Origin: Massiliimalia sp050943535
GTDB taxonomy: Bacteria > Bacillota > Clostridia > Oscillospirales > Ruminococcaceae
Reading direction: 5' to 3'
NCBI GenBank assembly: GCA_050943535.1
Contig: JBMNPJ010000007.1
Coordinates: forward strand, 62,001 to 126,000
DNA: 64,000 nucleotides
Position 1 is the stretch's first letter, and every line of letters starts with the position of its first letter. Under the pieces are notes generated by a model, which was not told the origin of the DNA, did not search any database, and saw only the letters and a program-made list of their open reading frames with translations. The translations under genes and the position numbers were made by a program. Below, piece by piece: positions 51,359 to 60,019 of the stretch.

Positions 51359-52216
51359 TCAATGCCCCACATGCTCAAAGGTCAAACAGCAGTTTCCTTC
51401 TAGTGCCTGTGGATCATCCAAAATCACTTCTCCTACCTCAGGACCTTTAATCCATCCGCGGATCGGATTTTTAATACTGAGAATGGGCTTGGTCAATGTG
51501 GCTTCTACACAGGATTTTTCAAAGCTTAAATCGGTGTCAACCATTTCACAGTCAATTAATTTTAAATTATCACAATAGCACAAAGGCTGTGTACCAATAA
51601 TTTTACAGTTAATCAAAGTCAAATGGTTGGAATACCATCCCAGATATTCCCCTTTTAACACGCTGTTTTTTACAGTAACCCATTCACTGTGCCAAAACGC
51701 ATCTTTGGTGTCAAATTCACAATTTTCAATTTCCATATAATTGACGTACTGGAAAGAGTATTTCCCTGTCAATTTGGTGTCAGTCAGTTTTAAATTTTCA
51801 CTGCGCATCATAAAATATTCCCCGGCAGCAGTTACCCGGTTCATGGTACATCCTTTTACAGACCAGCCGAATTCCGGAGAAATGATGCTGCAGTCTTCCA
51901 GCAAAATATCATGGCATTCCCGTAAAGCCTTAATTCCGTGCAGCTGGGTATTGCGAATACAAGCATGATCTGTGTACCACAGCGCAGCACGGCAGGTATC
52001 GGTCATCATACTGTTGGCAATGGTCAAATACTGATCATGCCAAAAAGGATACCGCAAATGGAACTGACAGTTTTCTACTGTAACATCCCGGCATTCTTTT
52101 AATGCACTTTCGCCATCTGCCGGTCCTTCAAAGCAACAATTGCGAACGAGTACATTTTTACTGCCGTACAATGCTCTTTCCTGATCCAATTTCTGATTTT
52201 CTATGATTTGTTTCAT
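51359..52216 (-). CDS. DUF3737 family protein (beta-helix repeats)
   Basis: 285 aa made of short repeats of the type hxVxNCxF or LxxCxI (KNVLVRNCCFEG, DVTVENCQFH, DILLEDCSII, YMEIENCEFD, HLTLINCKII, NLKLIDCEMV), a right-handed parallel beta-helix like pectate lyase folds. No signal peptide, so probably cytoplasmic. It matches DUF3737, function unknown. ATG 52216 lies behind a weak AGGAA site. Its own transcript unit; the 125-bp upstream gap shows no clear promoter. Confidence 0.88.
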   Translation of the reverse strand: MKQIIENQKLDQERALYGSKNVLVRNCCFEGPADGESALKECRDVTVENCQFHLRYPFWHDQYLTIANSMMTDTCRAALWYTDHACIRNTQLHGIKALRECHDILLEDCSIISPEFGWSVKGCTMNRVTAAGEYFMMRSENLKLTDTKLTGKYSFQYVNYMEIENCEFDTKDAFWHSEWVTVKNSVLKGEYLGWYSNHLTLINCKIIGTQPLCYCDNLKLIDCEMVDTDLSFEKSCVEATLTKPILSIKNPIRGWIKGPEVGEVILDDPQALEGNCCLTFEHVGH

Positions 52217-52342
52217 CTTCTCATGAATTCCTTTCCTAATGAATGATATTGATCCATTGTTTATACTGTCGACTTCTGCACTTAATCAGTATACACCTTG
52301 GAGTGCACTCTAAGGCAAGTGTTTTTATCAATTCATGAAAAC

Positions 52343-53380
52343 TTACTCAAAATATGCTTTTAATAATTCATAGGTTGCATTCATCCCTTTGACATGGCTT
52401 CGTTCATAACCGTGGGAAGCATATACGCCTGCGCCAATCAAACCGTGTTTTACATCATATCCAGCACGCAGACCTGCTTCTGCATCAGAACCATAAAACG
52501 GGTATACATCCACTGCATATTCTACACCTGCTTTTTTGGCAGCTTCAATCAGTCTACTTACCACGTCATAATGATAGGGACCACCGCTGTCTTTGGCACA
52601 GATAGAAACCATGTGTTCCTGACAAGCCAGTCCATCTCCTACACAGCCCATATCTACACTGATGATTTCCCCTACATCACTCGGAACAGAACCAGAACCG
52701 CCGTGGCCTACTTCTTCAAAAACGGTGATATGGTGATAGATTTTACGGCTGGGTTTTTGTTGGGATTGAGAAAGATACCGGGCATATCCCAGCAAAATCC
52801 CAACACTCAATTTGTCATCCAAAAACCGGCTTTTAATATATCCGCTTTCGGTGACTACGGTACGAGGGTCAAAACACACAATATCTCCTGTCTGAATCCC
52901 CAGCGCTTCTACATCTTCTTTGGATTGTACCAATTCGTCAATCACCACTTCACCAGAATCAAAGGTTCTCTTTTCCCCGTTATATTCACCGTTCACATGG
53001 ATAGAGGCATTTTTTAATTGGAATGTACCGGTGTAGGTCTTTCCTGACCGGGTAATAATCCGAACGTTTTCCGCTTCCCCATTGTTGGGGTTCATACCTC
53101 CCAAAGGAGTCAGCCGCAGACGACCATTGTCTTTTACCTGTGCTACCATAGCACCCAGTGTATCCAGGTGGGCTTCCAGCAAAACCCCATCATCCGGCTG
53201 GGTACCGTCTCCTGGATTTACACAGACCAGCACACCACCTTTGCGGGTATACATGGGATCATAGCCTAACCGGCGATATTCTTCCCATACATACTGGGCG
53301 GCATTTTGGGTATATCCGCTGGGGCTGTCAATGCTTAAAACTGTTTTTACCTGATGCAGCATATATTCCTGTTGATTCAT
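52343..53380 (-). CDS. M42 family metallo-aminopeptidase (third paralogue)
   Basis: 345 aa with an intact active site: EAHLDTLG (H, D), FLDDKLS (D), VFEEVGHGG (catalytic E, ligand E), SVDMG (D) and ERSHVKG (H). It is diverged from the 35-37 kb pair, having longer inserts, and is closer to the deblocking-aminopeptidase/YsdC-like branch. Cytosolic peptide trimming. The ATG at 53380 has AAAGGA 11 nt upstream; an upstream in-frame start is rejected. Isolated gene. Confidence 0.92.
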   Translation of the reverse strand: MNQQEYMLHQVKTVLSIDSPSGYTQNAAQYVWEEYRRLGYDPMYTRKGGVLVCVNPGDGTQPDDGVLLEAHLDTLGAMVAQVKDNGRLRLTPLGGMNPNNGEAENVRIITRSGKTYTGTFQLKNASIHVNGEYNGEKRTFDSGEVVIDELVQSKEDVEALGIQTGDIVCFDPRTVVTESGYIKSRFLDDKLSVGILLGYARYLSQSQQKPSRKIYHHITVFEEVGHGGSGSVPSDVGEIISVDMGCVGDGLACQEHMVSICAKDSGGPYHYDVVSRLIEAAKKAGVEYAVDVYPFYGSDAEAGLRAGYDVKHGLIGAGVYASHGYERSHVKGMNATYELLKAYFE

Positions 53381-53503
53381 ACAATCGTTCTTCCTTTCTA
53401 TCCAAACGCGATCATTCATTTCTTTTCATTATAGTCTTCTCGCAGGCGGTTTGCAATACAATCAAGCGGCAAATAAAAAGACGTCTTTCTTAAAAAGAAA
53501 AAA

Positions 53504-53529
53504 TGCAGGTCACAATTCAGTGACCTGCA
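53504..53529 (-). terminator. Rubredoxin terminator
   Basis: TGCAGGTCAC / GTGACCTGCA, 6-nt loop, followed on the minus strand by TTTTTTCTTTTT, 28 nt after the rubredoxin stop. Confidence 0.92.
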
Positions 53530-53556
53530 AGAATTTGTTTTATTTAAGCGCAGTTC

Positions 53557-53715
53557 TTATGCTTCTGCAAACTGATCTTTACCAACACCGCACAGAGGAC
53601 ATACAAAATCATCTGGCAGATCTTCAAAAGCAGTACCAGGAGCAATACCGTATTCTTCTGCTCCTACTTCTGGATCATATTCCCAACCACAAACTTCGCA
53701 AACATACTTTTTCAT
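53557..53715 (-). CDS. Rubredoxin
   Basis: 52 aa. Single Fe(Cys)4 site with YVCEVCGWEYD (C6, C9) and FVCPLCGVGKD (C39, C42); also the conserved PGTAFEDLPDDF loop. A small one-electron carrier in the cytosol that can feed rubrerythrin (18.2 kb) or other oxygen-defence proteins. The ATG at 53715 has AAGAGGT 7 nt upstream. Monocistronic with its own promoter and terminator. Confidence 0.97.
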   Translation of the reverse strand: MKKYVCEVCGWEYDPEVGAEEYGIAPGTAFEDLPDDFVCPLCGVGKDQFAEA

Positions 53716-53796
53716 GTCAATAACCTCTTCCTTTTTTATTTTCACACAGAACTTTATGGATCCTGTGTATTTTGAGAATTTCTTTTTGCTGTAATT

Positions 53797-53825
53797 AATA
53801 TACCACAAAAGTACAGTATTGTAAA
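53797..53825 (-). promoter_or_regulatory. Rubredoxin promoter
   Basis: TTTACA at 53825-53820, 17-bp spacer, TATATT at 53802-53797. Leader about 75 nt. Confidence 0.7.
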
Positions 53826-53854
53826 GGGGATAACAAAAATTTAACAATATAAGT

Positions 53855-56707
53855 TTATTTTTCTTCCTGATTTTCTCGGATTCCCTCTTTCAATACCTTT
53901 TTCAGGTATCGGCCAGTATAAGAAGCTTCACACTGTACAATCTGTTCCGGAGTTCCCTGGGCTACAATGGTTCCTCCCCGGTCTCCACCTTCCGGACCCA
54001 AATCGATAATGTGATCCGCTACTTTAATCACATCCAGATTATGCTCAATTACCAGCACGGTATTCCCGGCTTCTACCAAACGGCGCAGCATATCAATCAG
54101 TTTGTGAACATCGGCAATATGCAATCCGGTTGTAGGCTCATCCAAAATATACAGGGTTTTTCCGGTGGATTTTTTGGAAAGCTCTGTAGCCAGTTTGACC
54201 CGCTGGGCTTCCCCACCGGACAAGGTGGTAGCTGCCTGTCCCATTTTTACATAGGTTAGACCTACATCACATAAAGTTTCCAGTTTTCGCTGAATTTTAG
54301 GGATATTTTCAAAAAACAGTGCTGCTTCTTCAATAGTCATTTCCAGTACATCATGGATGGTTTTCCCTTTATATTTTACCTCCAGTGTTTCCCGATTATA
54401 CCGTTTTCCTTTACATACTTCACAGGGAACATAAATATCCGGCAAAAAGTGCATTTCAATTTTAATAATACCGTCACCTTCGCAGGATTCACACCGTCCG
54501 CCCTTCACATTGAAAGAAAACCGTCCGGAAGTATAACCGCGGCGCTTCGCATCCGGAGTCATGGCAAACACATCCCGAATGTCGGTAAACACACCGGTAT
54601 AAGTGGCAGGATTGGAACGAGGTGTCCGCCCGATGGGTGACTGGCTGATATCCACAACTTTGTCAATATGCTCCAGTCCCCGGATTTCCTTCACTGCTCC
54701 CGGTTTCATACGGGATTTATTCAGTTCTTTGGCCAGAGACTTATAAATGACTTCATTGACCAGGGAGGACTTTCCTGAACCGGATACCCCGGTTACGCAG
54801 GTCAGTGTTCCCAAAGGAACTTTAACGTTGATTTTTTTCAGATTGTTTTCCTGGGCACCGATTACTTCCAGATACAGACCATTCCCTGGTTTTCGCTGTG
54901 CAGGAATTGGAATGTATTTCTGTTTAGATAGGTACTGTCCAGTAAGAGACTCAGGGCATGCCATAATATCCTGAACCGTTCCCTGAGCCACAATTTCTCC
55001 TCCGTGAATTCCGGCACCTGGTCCCACGTCCACAATATGGTCCGCCGCATACATGGTATCCTCGTCATGCTCTACTACAATCAGGGTATTCCCAAGATCC
55101 CGAAGCCGCTGCAGGGTGGCAATCAGTTTATCATTATCCCGCTGATGCAGCCCAATGCTAGGTTCATCCAGAATATACACAACCCCTACCAAAGAAGAAC
55201 CAATCTGAGTTGCCAGACGGATTCGCTGACTTTCTCCCCCAGACAAAGTACCTGCGGAACGGGAAAGGGTCAGATATTCCAATCCTACATTCTTCAAAAA
55301 GCCCAATCGTTCCCGGATTTCCTTTAAAATCTGGTGGGCAATCATTTCCTCTTTTTCGGTGAGGGTCAAACCATTAACAAAGTCCAGCGCTTCTACCACA
55401 GACATTTTACAAAAATCACTGATATTTTTTCCGCCCACGGTCACCGCCAAAATTTCCGGCTTTAAACGGTCACCATGACAGTCAGGACAAAGCACCGAAC
55501 TCATTACCTGTGTAATTTCTTCTCGCATATAGTTGCTCTGGGTCTCCCGGAACCGGCGTTCCAGATTGTTAATAACCCCTTCAAACGCAGCCCGGTAGTG
55601 ATTGGAACCATGGTCATTGGAGCGAATCATGTCAATGGTTTCTCCATCGGTTCCGTAAAAAATAATATCCTGAACTTTTTTCGGCAGTTCTCCAAAAGGG
55701 GTATCCAAGCTAAACCCGTAATGTTTTGCCAGACCCTCGTAGTACATTTGGGTCATGCCGCCTTCAAAGTAATACCATCCGCTGGCTTTGACAGCACCTT
55801 CCCGAATAGAAAGGGCTTTGTTGGGAACCACCAGATCCGGGTCCACTTTCATAAAGGTACCCAGTCCGGTACAGGTGGGGCAAGCCCCAAAAGGATTGTT
55901 AAAGGAAAACATACTGGGTGCCAGCTCGTCAATGCTGATTCCATGTTCCGGACAAGAATAGTTAAGGGAAAACAGCTGTTCTTCCCCACCGATCATATCA
56001 ATCAATACCAGTCCATCGGTTAAGCTGGTGGCTGTTTCCAAGCTGTCTGCCAAACGGGAGCGAATCTCCTCTTTAATCACCAGACGGTCTACCACAATTT
56101 CCACGGTATGTTTTTTGTTTTTTTCCAGCTTAATTTCTTCGGACAGATCGTATAAATTTCCGTCAATCCGAACCCGTACATAACCGCTTCGTCTGGCAGC
56201 ATCCAGTTCTTTTACCTGGGTACCTTTCCGCTGACGCACGACGGGAGCCAATACCTGGATTTTTGTGCCAGGTTCCAGAGAAAGCAGTTTGTCTACAATC
56301 TGATCAATAGTTTGCTGGCGGATCTCACGGCCGCAGACCGGACAATGAGGGATCCCGATTCTGGCGTACATCAAACGCAGATAATCGTAAATTTCGGTAA
56401 CGGTTCCCACAGTAGACCGGGGATTTCGTGAAGTGGTTTTCTGGTCAATGGAAATTGCCGGAGAAAGGCCCTGAATATCATCCACATCAGGTTTTTCCAT
56501 CTGTCCTAAAAACTGACGTGCATAAGAAGACAAACTCTCCATATAACGGCGCTGACCATCTGCATAGATGGTGTCAAACGCCAGAGAAGATTTCCCAGAA
56601 CCGGACAATCCGGTAAAAACAATTAACTGGTCTCTGGGGATTTCCAAATCCACATTTTTTAAGTTATGTTCTCTGGCACCCCGAATAACAATTTTATCTT
56701 TTCCCAA
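53855..56707 (-). CDS. uvrA: Excinuclease ABC subunit A
   Basis: 950 aa, full length. Two ABC ATPase modules: Walker A GLSGSGKSS (33-41) and GVSGSGKSS in the second half, signatures LSGGESQRIRLA and LSGGEAQRVKLA, plus zinc sites (CPVCGREI; CPTCTGLG; CESCEGDG ... CEVCKGKRY). Finds DNA damage and loads UvrB. The start is TTG at 56707, 8 nt behind AGAGGAAG. It follows uvrB by 35 bp, so uvrBA is one SOS-controlled operon. Confidence 0.98.
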   Translation of the reverse strand: MGKDKIVIRGAREHNLKNVDLEIPRDQLIVFTGLSGSGKSSLAFDTIYADGQRRYMESLSSYARQFLGQMEKPDVDDIQGLSPAISIDQKTTSRNPRSTVGTVTEIYDYLRLMYARIGIPHCPVCGREIRQQTIDQIVDKLLSLEPGTKIQVLAPVVRQRKGTQVKELDAARRSGYVRVRIDGNLYDLSEEIKLEKNKKHTVEIVVDRLVIKEEIRSRLADSLETATSLTDGLVLIDMIGGEEQLFSLNYSCPEHGISIDELAPSMFSFNNPFGACPTCTGLGTFMKVDPDLVVPNKALSIREGAVKASGWYYFEGGMTQMYYEGLAKHYGFSLDTPFGELPKKVQDIIFYGTDGETIDMIRSNDHGSNHYRAAFEGVINNLERRFRETQSNYMREEITQVMSSVLCPDCHGDRLKPEILAVTVGGKNISDFCKMSVVEALDFVNGLTLTEKEEMIAHQILKEIRERLGFLKNVGLEYLTLSRSAGTLSGGESQRIRLATQIGSSLVGVVYILDEPSIGLHQRDNDKLIATLQRLRDLGNTLIVVEHDEDTMYAADHIVDVGPGAGIHGGEIVAQGTVQDIMACPESLTGQYLSKQKYIPIPAQRKPGNGLYLEVIGAQENNLKKINVKVPLGTLTCVTGVSGSGKSSLVNEVIYKSLAKELNKSRMKPGAVKEIRGLEHIDKVVDISQSPIGRTPRSNPATYTGVFTDIRDVFAMTPDAKRRGYTSGRFSFNVKGGRCESCEGDGIIKIEMHFLPDIYVPCEVCKGKRYNRETLEVKYKGKTIHDVLEMTIEEAALFFENIPKIQRKLETLCDVGLTYVKMGQAATTLSGGEAQRVKLATELSKKSTGKTLYILDEPTTGLHIADVHKLIDMLRRLVEAGNTVLVIEHNLDVIKVADHIIDLGPEGGDRGGTIVAQGTPEQIVQCEASYTGRYLKKVLKEGIRENQEEK

Positions 56708-56742
56708 AGGTGATTCTTCCTCTCTGTTTTACTAACATAGGG

Positions 56743-58728
56743 TTATTTCTTTTCTGTCAATTCTTTAATGCGGTCGCGGATTTGTGCTGCATATTCAAAT
56801 TCCAACAACTTGGCTGCCTCTTTCATCTCTGCAGTCAGCCGCTTGATCATTGCCTGGCGTTCCTGTTCGCTCATCCGCTTTTTCAGTTTTCGGACATCTT
56901 TGTCATCCTCTTTCTGAGAAATTTCCAAAATTTCACGAACATCTTTTTTAATGGTTTTCGGTACAATTCCATGGGCCTCATTGTATTCCATCTGGATAGA
57001 ACGGCGGCGCTGAGTTTCGGAAATTGCACGCTCCATGGACGGTGTGACTTCATCCGCATACAGGATTACCTGGCCCTCTGCATTACGTGCAGCACGCCCG
57101 ATGGTCTGGATCAAAGAAGTTTCACTGCGCAGGAAGCCCTCTTTATCCGCATCCAAAATACAAACCAAACTGATTTCTGGAATATCCAGCCCCTCTCGAA
57201 GCAGGTTGATCCCCACCAGTACATCGAATTCTCCCAAACGCAGATCACGGATGATTTCCATTCGTTCAATGGTATCCACATCATGATGCATATAGCGAAC
57301 CTTGATTCCTAGATCTTCCAGATAAGACGTTAAATCTTCCGCCATTTTTTTGGTCAGGGTGGTAATCAGCACACGTTCCTTTTTGGGAACCCGCAGATTG
57401 ATTTCGCTGACCAGATCCTCGATTTGACCTTCTACCGGTTTTACAGTAACCAACGGATCCAACAGCCCTGTAGGACGAATTACCTGTTCTACAATGTTGG
57501 TGCTGTGTTCCCGTTCAAACTCAGCTGGTGTAGCAGAAACATAGATGGCCTGATTGATTTTTTCATAAAACTCATCAAAATTCAAAGGCCGGTTATCATA
57601 GGCAGAGGGCAAACGAAAACCGTAGTCGATCAGGGTGGTCTTTCTGGCGCGGTCGCCGAAATACATTCCCCTTACCTGAGGAATGGTAACGTGAGATTCG
57701 TCTACAAACAGGAGAAAATCATCCGGGAAATAGTCCAACAGAGTAAACGGCTTGGTTCCCGGTTCCCGCCCGGACAATACCCGGGAATAGTTTTCAATCC
57801 CTTTGCAAAATCCGATCTCTTCCAACATTTCAATATCATATCTGGTACGCTGCTCAATGCGCTGCGCTTCCAGGAGCATCTCGTTTTCTTTAAAGTATTT
57901 GACACGCTCTTCCAGTTCCTGTTCAATGGACTGAATTCCGGCACGGAGCTTGTCTGCCGGAACAATGTAGTGGGAAGCCGGATAAATCGCCACGTGGGAA
58001 ACCACAGATTTTATCTCTCCGGTCAGCGTATTGATTTCAGAAATACGGTCAATTTCATCCCCGAAAAATTCTACACGGATTGCCATATCACCGGAATAAG
58101 CCGGGAAAATTTCCACCACATCTCCCCGCACCCGGAATTTGTTTCGGACAAAGTTAATATCATTGCGCTCGTACTGGATTTCTACCAGTTTCCGAATCAG
58201 ATCGTCCCGGTTCTTTTCCATTCCGGTACGCAGGGAAATGACCATGTTCCGGTAGTCGATTGGGTCCCCCAAAGAATAGATACAGGAAACGCTGGCCACA
58301 ATGATCACGTCCCGGCGCTCAGACAAAGCGGATGTGGCAGAATGGCGCAGTTTATCAATCTCGTCATTAATGGCACTGTCCTTTTCAATATAGGTGTCTG
58401 TACTGGGAATATACGCCTCTGGCTGGTAGTAATCGTAATAGGACACAAAATACTCTACCGCATTGTCCGGAAAAAATTCCCGGAACTCAGAACAAAGCTG
58501 AGCTGCCAATGTTTTGTTATGTGCCAAAACCAATGTAGGGCGGTTTACCTTGGCGATGACGTTTGCCATGGTAAATGTTTTCCCGGAACCGGTTACCCCT
58601 AATAAAGTCTGCTCCCGGTCTCCCCGGTTTAATCCTTCTACCAGTTTTTCAATTGCCTGCGGCTGATCTCCCGTTGGCTGATAAGAAGATTTTAAGTGAA
58701 ATACTTCCTGATGCTGTTCTTTTCCCAT
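56743..58728 (-). CDS. uvrB: Excinuclease ABC subunit B
   Basis: 661 aa from the chosen start. Helicase-like ATPase with Walker A GVTGSGKT (44-51), the beta-hairpin YYDYYQPEAYIPSTD used to clamp damaged strands, motif VDESH, motif VI TIGRAARN, and a C-terminal UVR domain (LTAEMKEAAKLLEFEYAAQIRD). Part of nucleotide excision repair with UvrA and UvrC. ATG 58728 is 9 nt behind AGGAG; the ATG at 58734 is only 3 nt away from it. An SOS-type promoter lies upstream. Confidence 0.98.
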   Translation of the reverse strand: MGKEQHQEVFHLKSSYQPTGDQPQAIEKLVEGLNRGDREQTLLGVTGSGKTFTMANVIAKVNRPTLVLAHNKTLAAQLCSEFREFFPDNAVEYFVSYYDYYQPEAYIPSTDTYIEKDSAINDEIDKLRHSATSALSERRDVIIVASVSCIYSLGDPIDYRNMVISLRTGMEKNRDDLIRKLVEIQYERNDINFVRNKFRVRGDVVEIFPAYSGDMAIRVEFFGDEIDRISEINTLTGEIKSVVSHVAIYPASHYIVPADKLRAGIQSIEQELEERVKYFKENEMLLEAQRIEQRTRYDIEMLEEIGFCKGIENYSRVLSGREPGTKPFTLLDYFPDDFLLFVDESHVTIPQVRGMYFGDRARKTTLIDYGFRLPSAYDNRPLNFDEFYEKINQAIYVSATPAEFEREHSTNIVEQVIRPTGLLDPLVTVKPVEGQIEDLVSEINLRVPKKERVLITTLTKKMAEDLTSYLEDLGIKVRYMHHDVDTIERMEIIRDLRLGEFDVLVGINLLREGLDIPEISLVCILDADKEGFLRSETSLIQTIGRAARNAEGQVILYADEVTPSMERAISETQRRRSIQMEYNEAHGIVPKTIKKDVREILEISQKEDDKDVRKLKKRMSEQERQAMIKRLTAEMKEAAKLLEFEYAAQIRDRIKELTEKK

Positions 58729-58791
58729 AGGCATTTTCTCCTGTCCATTGCGGAAATCTATCATAATCAATTTGTAGCTTAAGTTCAAATA

Positions 58792-58842
58792 AGAACAAAT
58801 GTTTTCATTTGTTATCCTACAACTTTTCCCTTGTTTTGTCAA
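58792..58842 (-). promoter_or_regulatory. uvrBA promoter with LexA-type SOS box
   Basis: TTGACA at 58842-58837, 17-bp spacer, TAGGAT at 58819-58814. Just downstream of the -10 lies AGAACAAATGTTTT (plus strand 58792-58805), matching 12 of 14 positions of the Gram-positive LexA/DinR consensus CGAACRNRYGTTYC. It overlaps a larger dyad, AACAAATG-tttt-CATTTGTT (58794-58813). LexA bound here would cover the transcription start. Confidence 0.75.
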
Positions 58843-58887
58843 TGATTTAGTATACCACAAACCAGCCCATTTTACAACGAAACAACA

Positions 58888-58931
58888 AAAAAGAGCTGCC
58901 GCAGGGACAATACCATAAAGCAACTCTTTTT
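58888..58931 (-). terminator. Terminator of the glycosyltransferase gene
   Basis: Arms at 58920-58931 and 58888-58899 (AAAAAGAGTTGC / GCAGCTCTTTTT on the minus strand) then TTGTTGTTTC. It sits 17 nt after the stop at 58948 and insulates uvrB. Confidence 0.82.
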
Positions 58932-58947
58932 ACGTTTATTTATCCTG

Positions 58948-59676
58948 TTACAGCTGTGATTCCATTTGCTCAAAAATTTCATCTGCCTGCTGTGAAGAAA
59001 GCACCTCGGTTTCTACCATGCGGCTGAGCACCTGCTTCATACGCTGCTGTGCCAGCTGGGGATTTTCATCCAGAGAATATACAGACGGCGCATTGGGAAG
59101 TCCTGCCAGCATGACTGCTTCCCAGTCTTCCAGCTCTTGGGCTTCTTTTCCAAAATACCCTTCTGTCGCTTCTTGAATGCCGTAATATCCGCTTCCAAAA
59201 TAAACCGTATTCACATACAATTCTAAAATTTGCTGCTTGGTGCAGGTCTTTTCCATTTCCCAGGCTGCAAATATTTCCGCAAACTTTCGTTCCAGCGTTT
59301 TTTCCTGTGTAAAATACTGATTTTTCATCAATTGCTGCGTAATTGTGCTTCCGCCTTCCGCAAAAGACAGGGTACGGATATCATTCCACAATGCCCTTCC
59401 AATTGCCAGACAATCTATGCCGTGATGGGTCCAAAACCGCTGATCTTCCACTGCAACAACAGCATCCACATAAATATCAGGCAGTTCCTCATAGGGTACA
59501 AAATCTTCCTGCTGGCAAATGGAAAGCACCTTTTCTTGGATGGGAGTCTCGGTCACAGCAGCGTCATACATCTGGTACCCCTTGATTCCCAAAACAATTC
59601 CTATCACCGCCAATAGTGTTACTCCTACAGCAAACAGAGAAAAAATGATTTTAAAAAAGCCCTTAATCAAATTCAT
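58948..59676 (-). CDS. Monofunctional peptidoglycan glycosyltransferase (GT51)
   Basis: 242 aa. One N-terminal membrane anchor (IIFSLFAVGVTLLAVIGIVLG), then a GT51 domain: catalytic E77 in VAVEDQRFWTHHG, GGSTITQQLMKN, EIFAAWEMEKTCTKQQILELYVN, and YFGSGYYGIQEAT. There is no transpeptidase domain, so it polymerises glycan strands from lipid II like MtgA/SgtB. It follows a small membrane protein by 58 bp and is ended by the hairpin at 58.9 kb. Confidence 0.93.
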   Translation of the reverse strand: MNLIKGFFKIIFSLFAVGVTLLAVIGIVLGIKGYQMYDAAVTETPIQEKVLSICQQEDFVPYEELPDIYVDAVVAVEDQRFWTHHGIDCLAIGRALWNDIRTLSFAEGGSTITQQLMKNQYFTQEKTLERKFAEIFAAWEMEKTCTKQQILELYVNTVYFGSGYYGIQEATEGYFGKEAQELEDWEAVMLAGLPNAPSVYSLDENPQLAQQRMKQVLSRMVETEVLSSQQADEIFEQMESQL

Positions 59677-59734
59677 TCACTCTCCTTTCTGCCTATCCTG
59701 TACGGTTTCGCCATTTATTTCATGGGGCATACAG

Positions 59735-59893
59735 TTATCTTTTGGTTTTCCGATCCAGCCAATCAGCTATACGATCAGTTACAGACCATATGCCGGAAAT
59801 CAGAAGCAGCAAAGCTCCCGCAGGAATTACCAAAATCCCAATGACCGCTCCTCCTGCCCAAACAGTCAAACGGCGAAATATTTTATATCCCAT
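59735..59893 (-). CDS. Small membrane protein upstream of the glycosyltransferase
   Basis: 52 aa: a basic start (MGYKIFRRLTVW), one or two hydrophobic segments (AGGAVIGILVIPAGALLLLISGIW) and a charged tail (TDRIADWLDRKTKR). The ATG at 59893 has GGAGAAA 4-7 nt upstream, which is the main support. Likely co-transcribed with the GT51 gene. Function unknown. No clear promoter in 59894-60019. Confidence 0.6.
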   Translation of the reverse strand: MGYKIFRRLTVWAGGAVIGILVIPAGALLLLISGIWSVTDRIADWLDRKTKR

Positions 59894-60019
59894 TTGATTT
59901 CTCCATTTTATCCTACTATTTTGTACGGAATATTTCCTGTATGTGATGAAATTTTCATTCTTTGGAAACAATAGATGAATTTCTGCGGTATATTCACCTA
60001 TCCAATCTGTGAACAGCAA

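Noticed and set aside
57424..58602. Plus-strand open frame of about 392 codons
   Set aside because: Antisense to uvrB, no ribosome site, no domain-like pattern.
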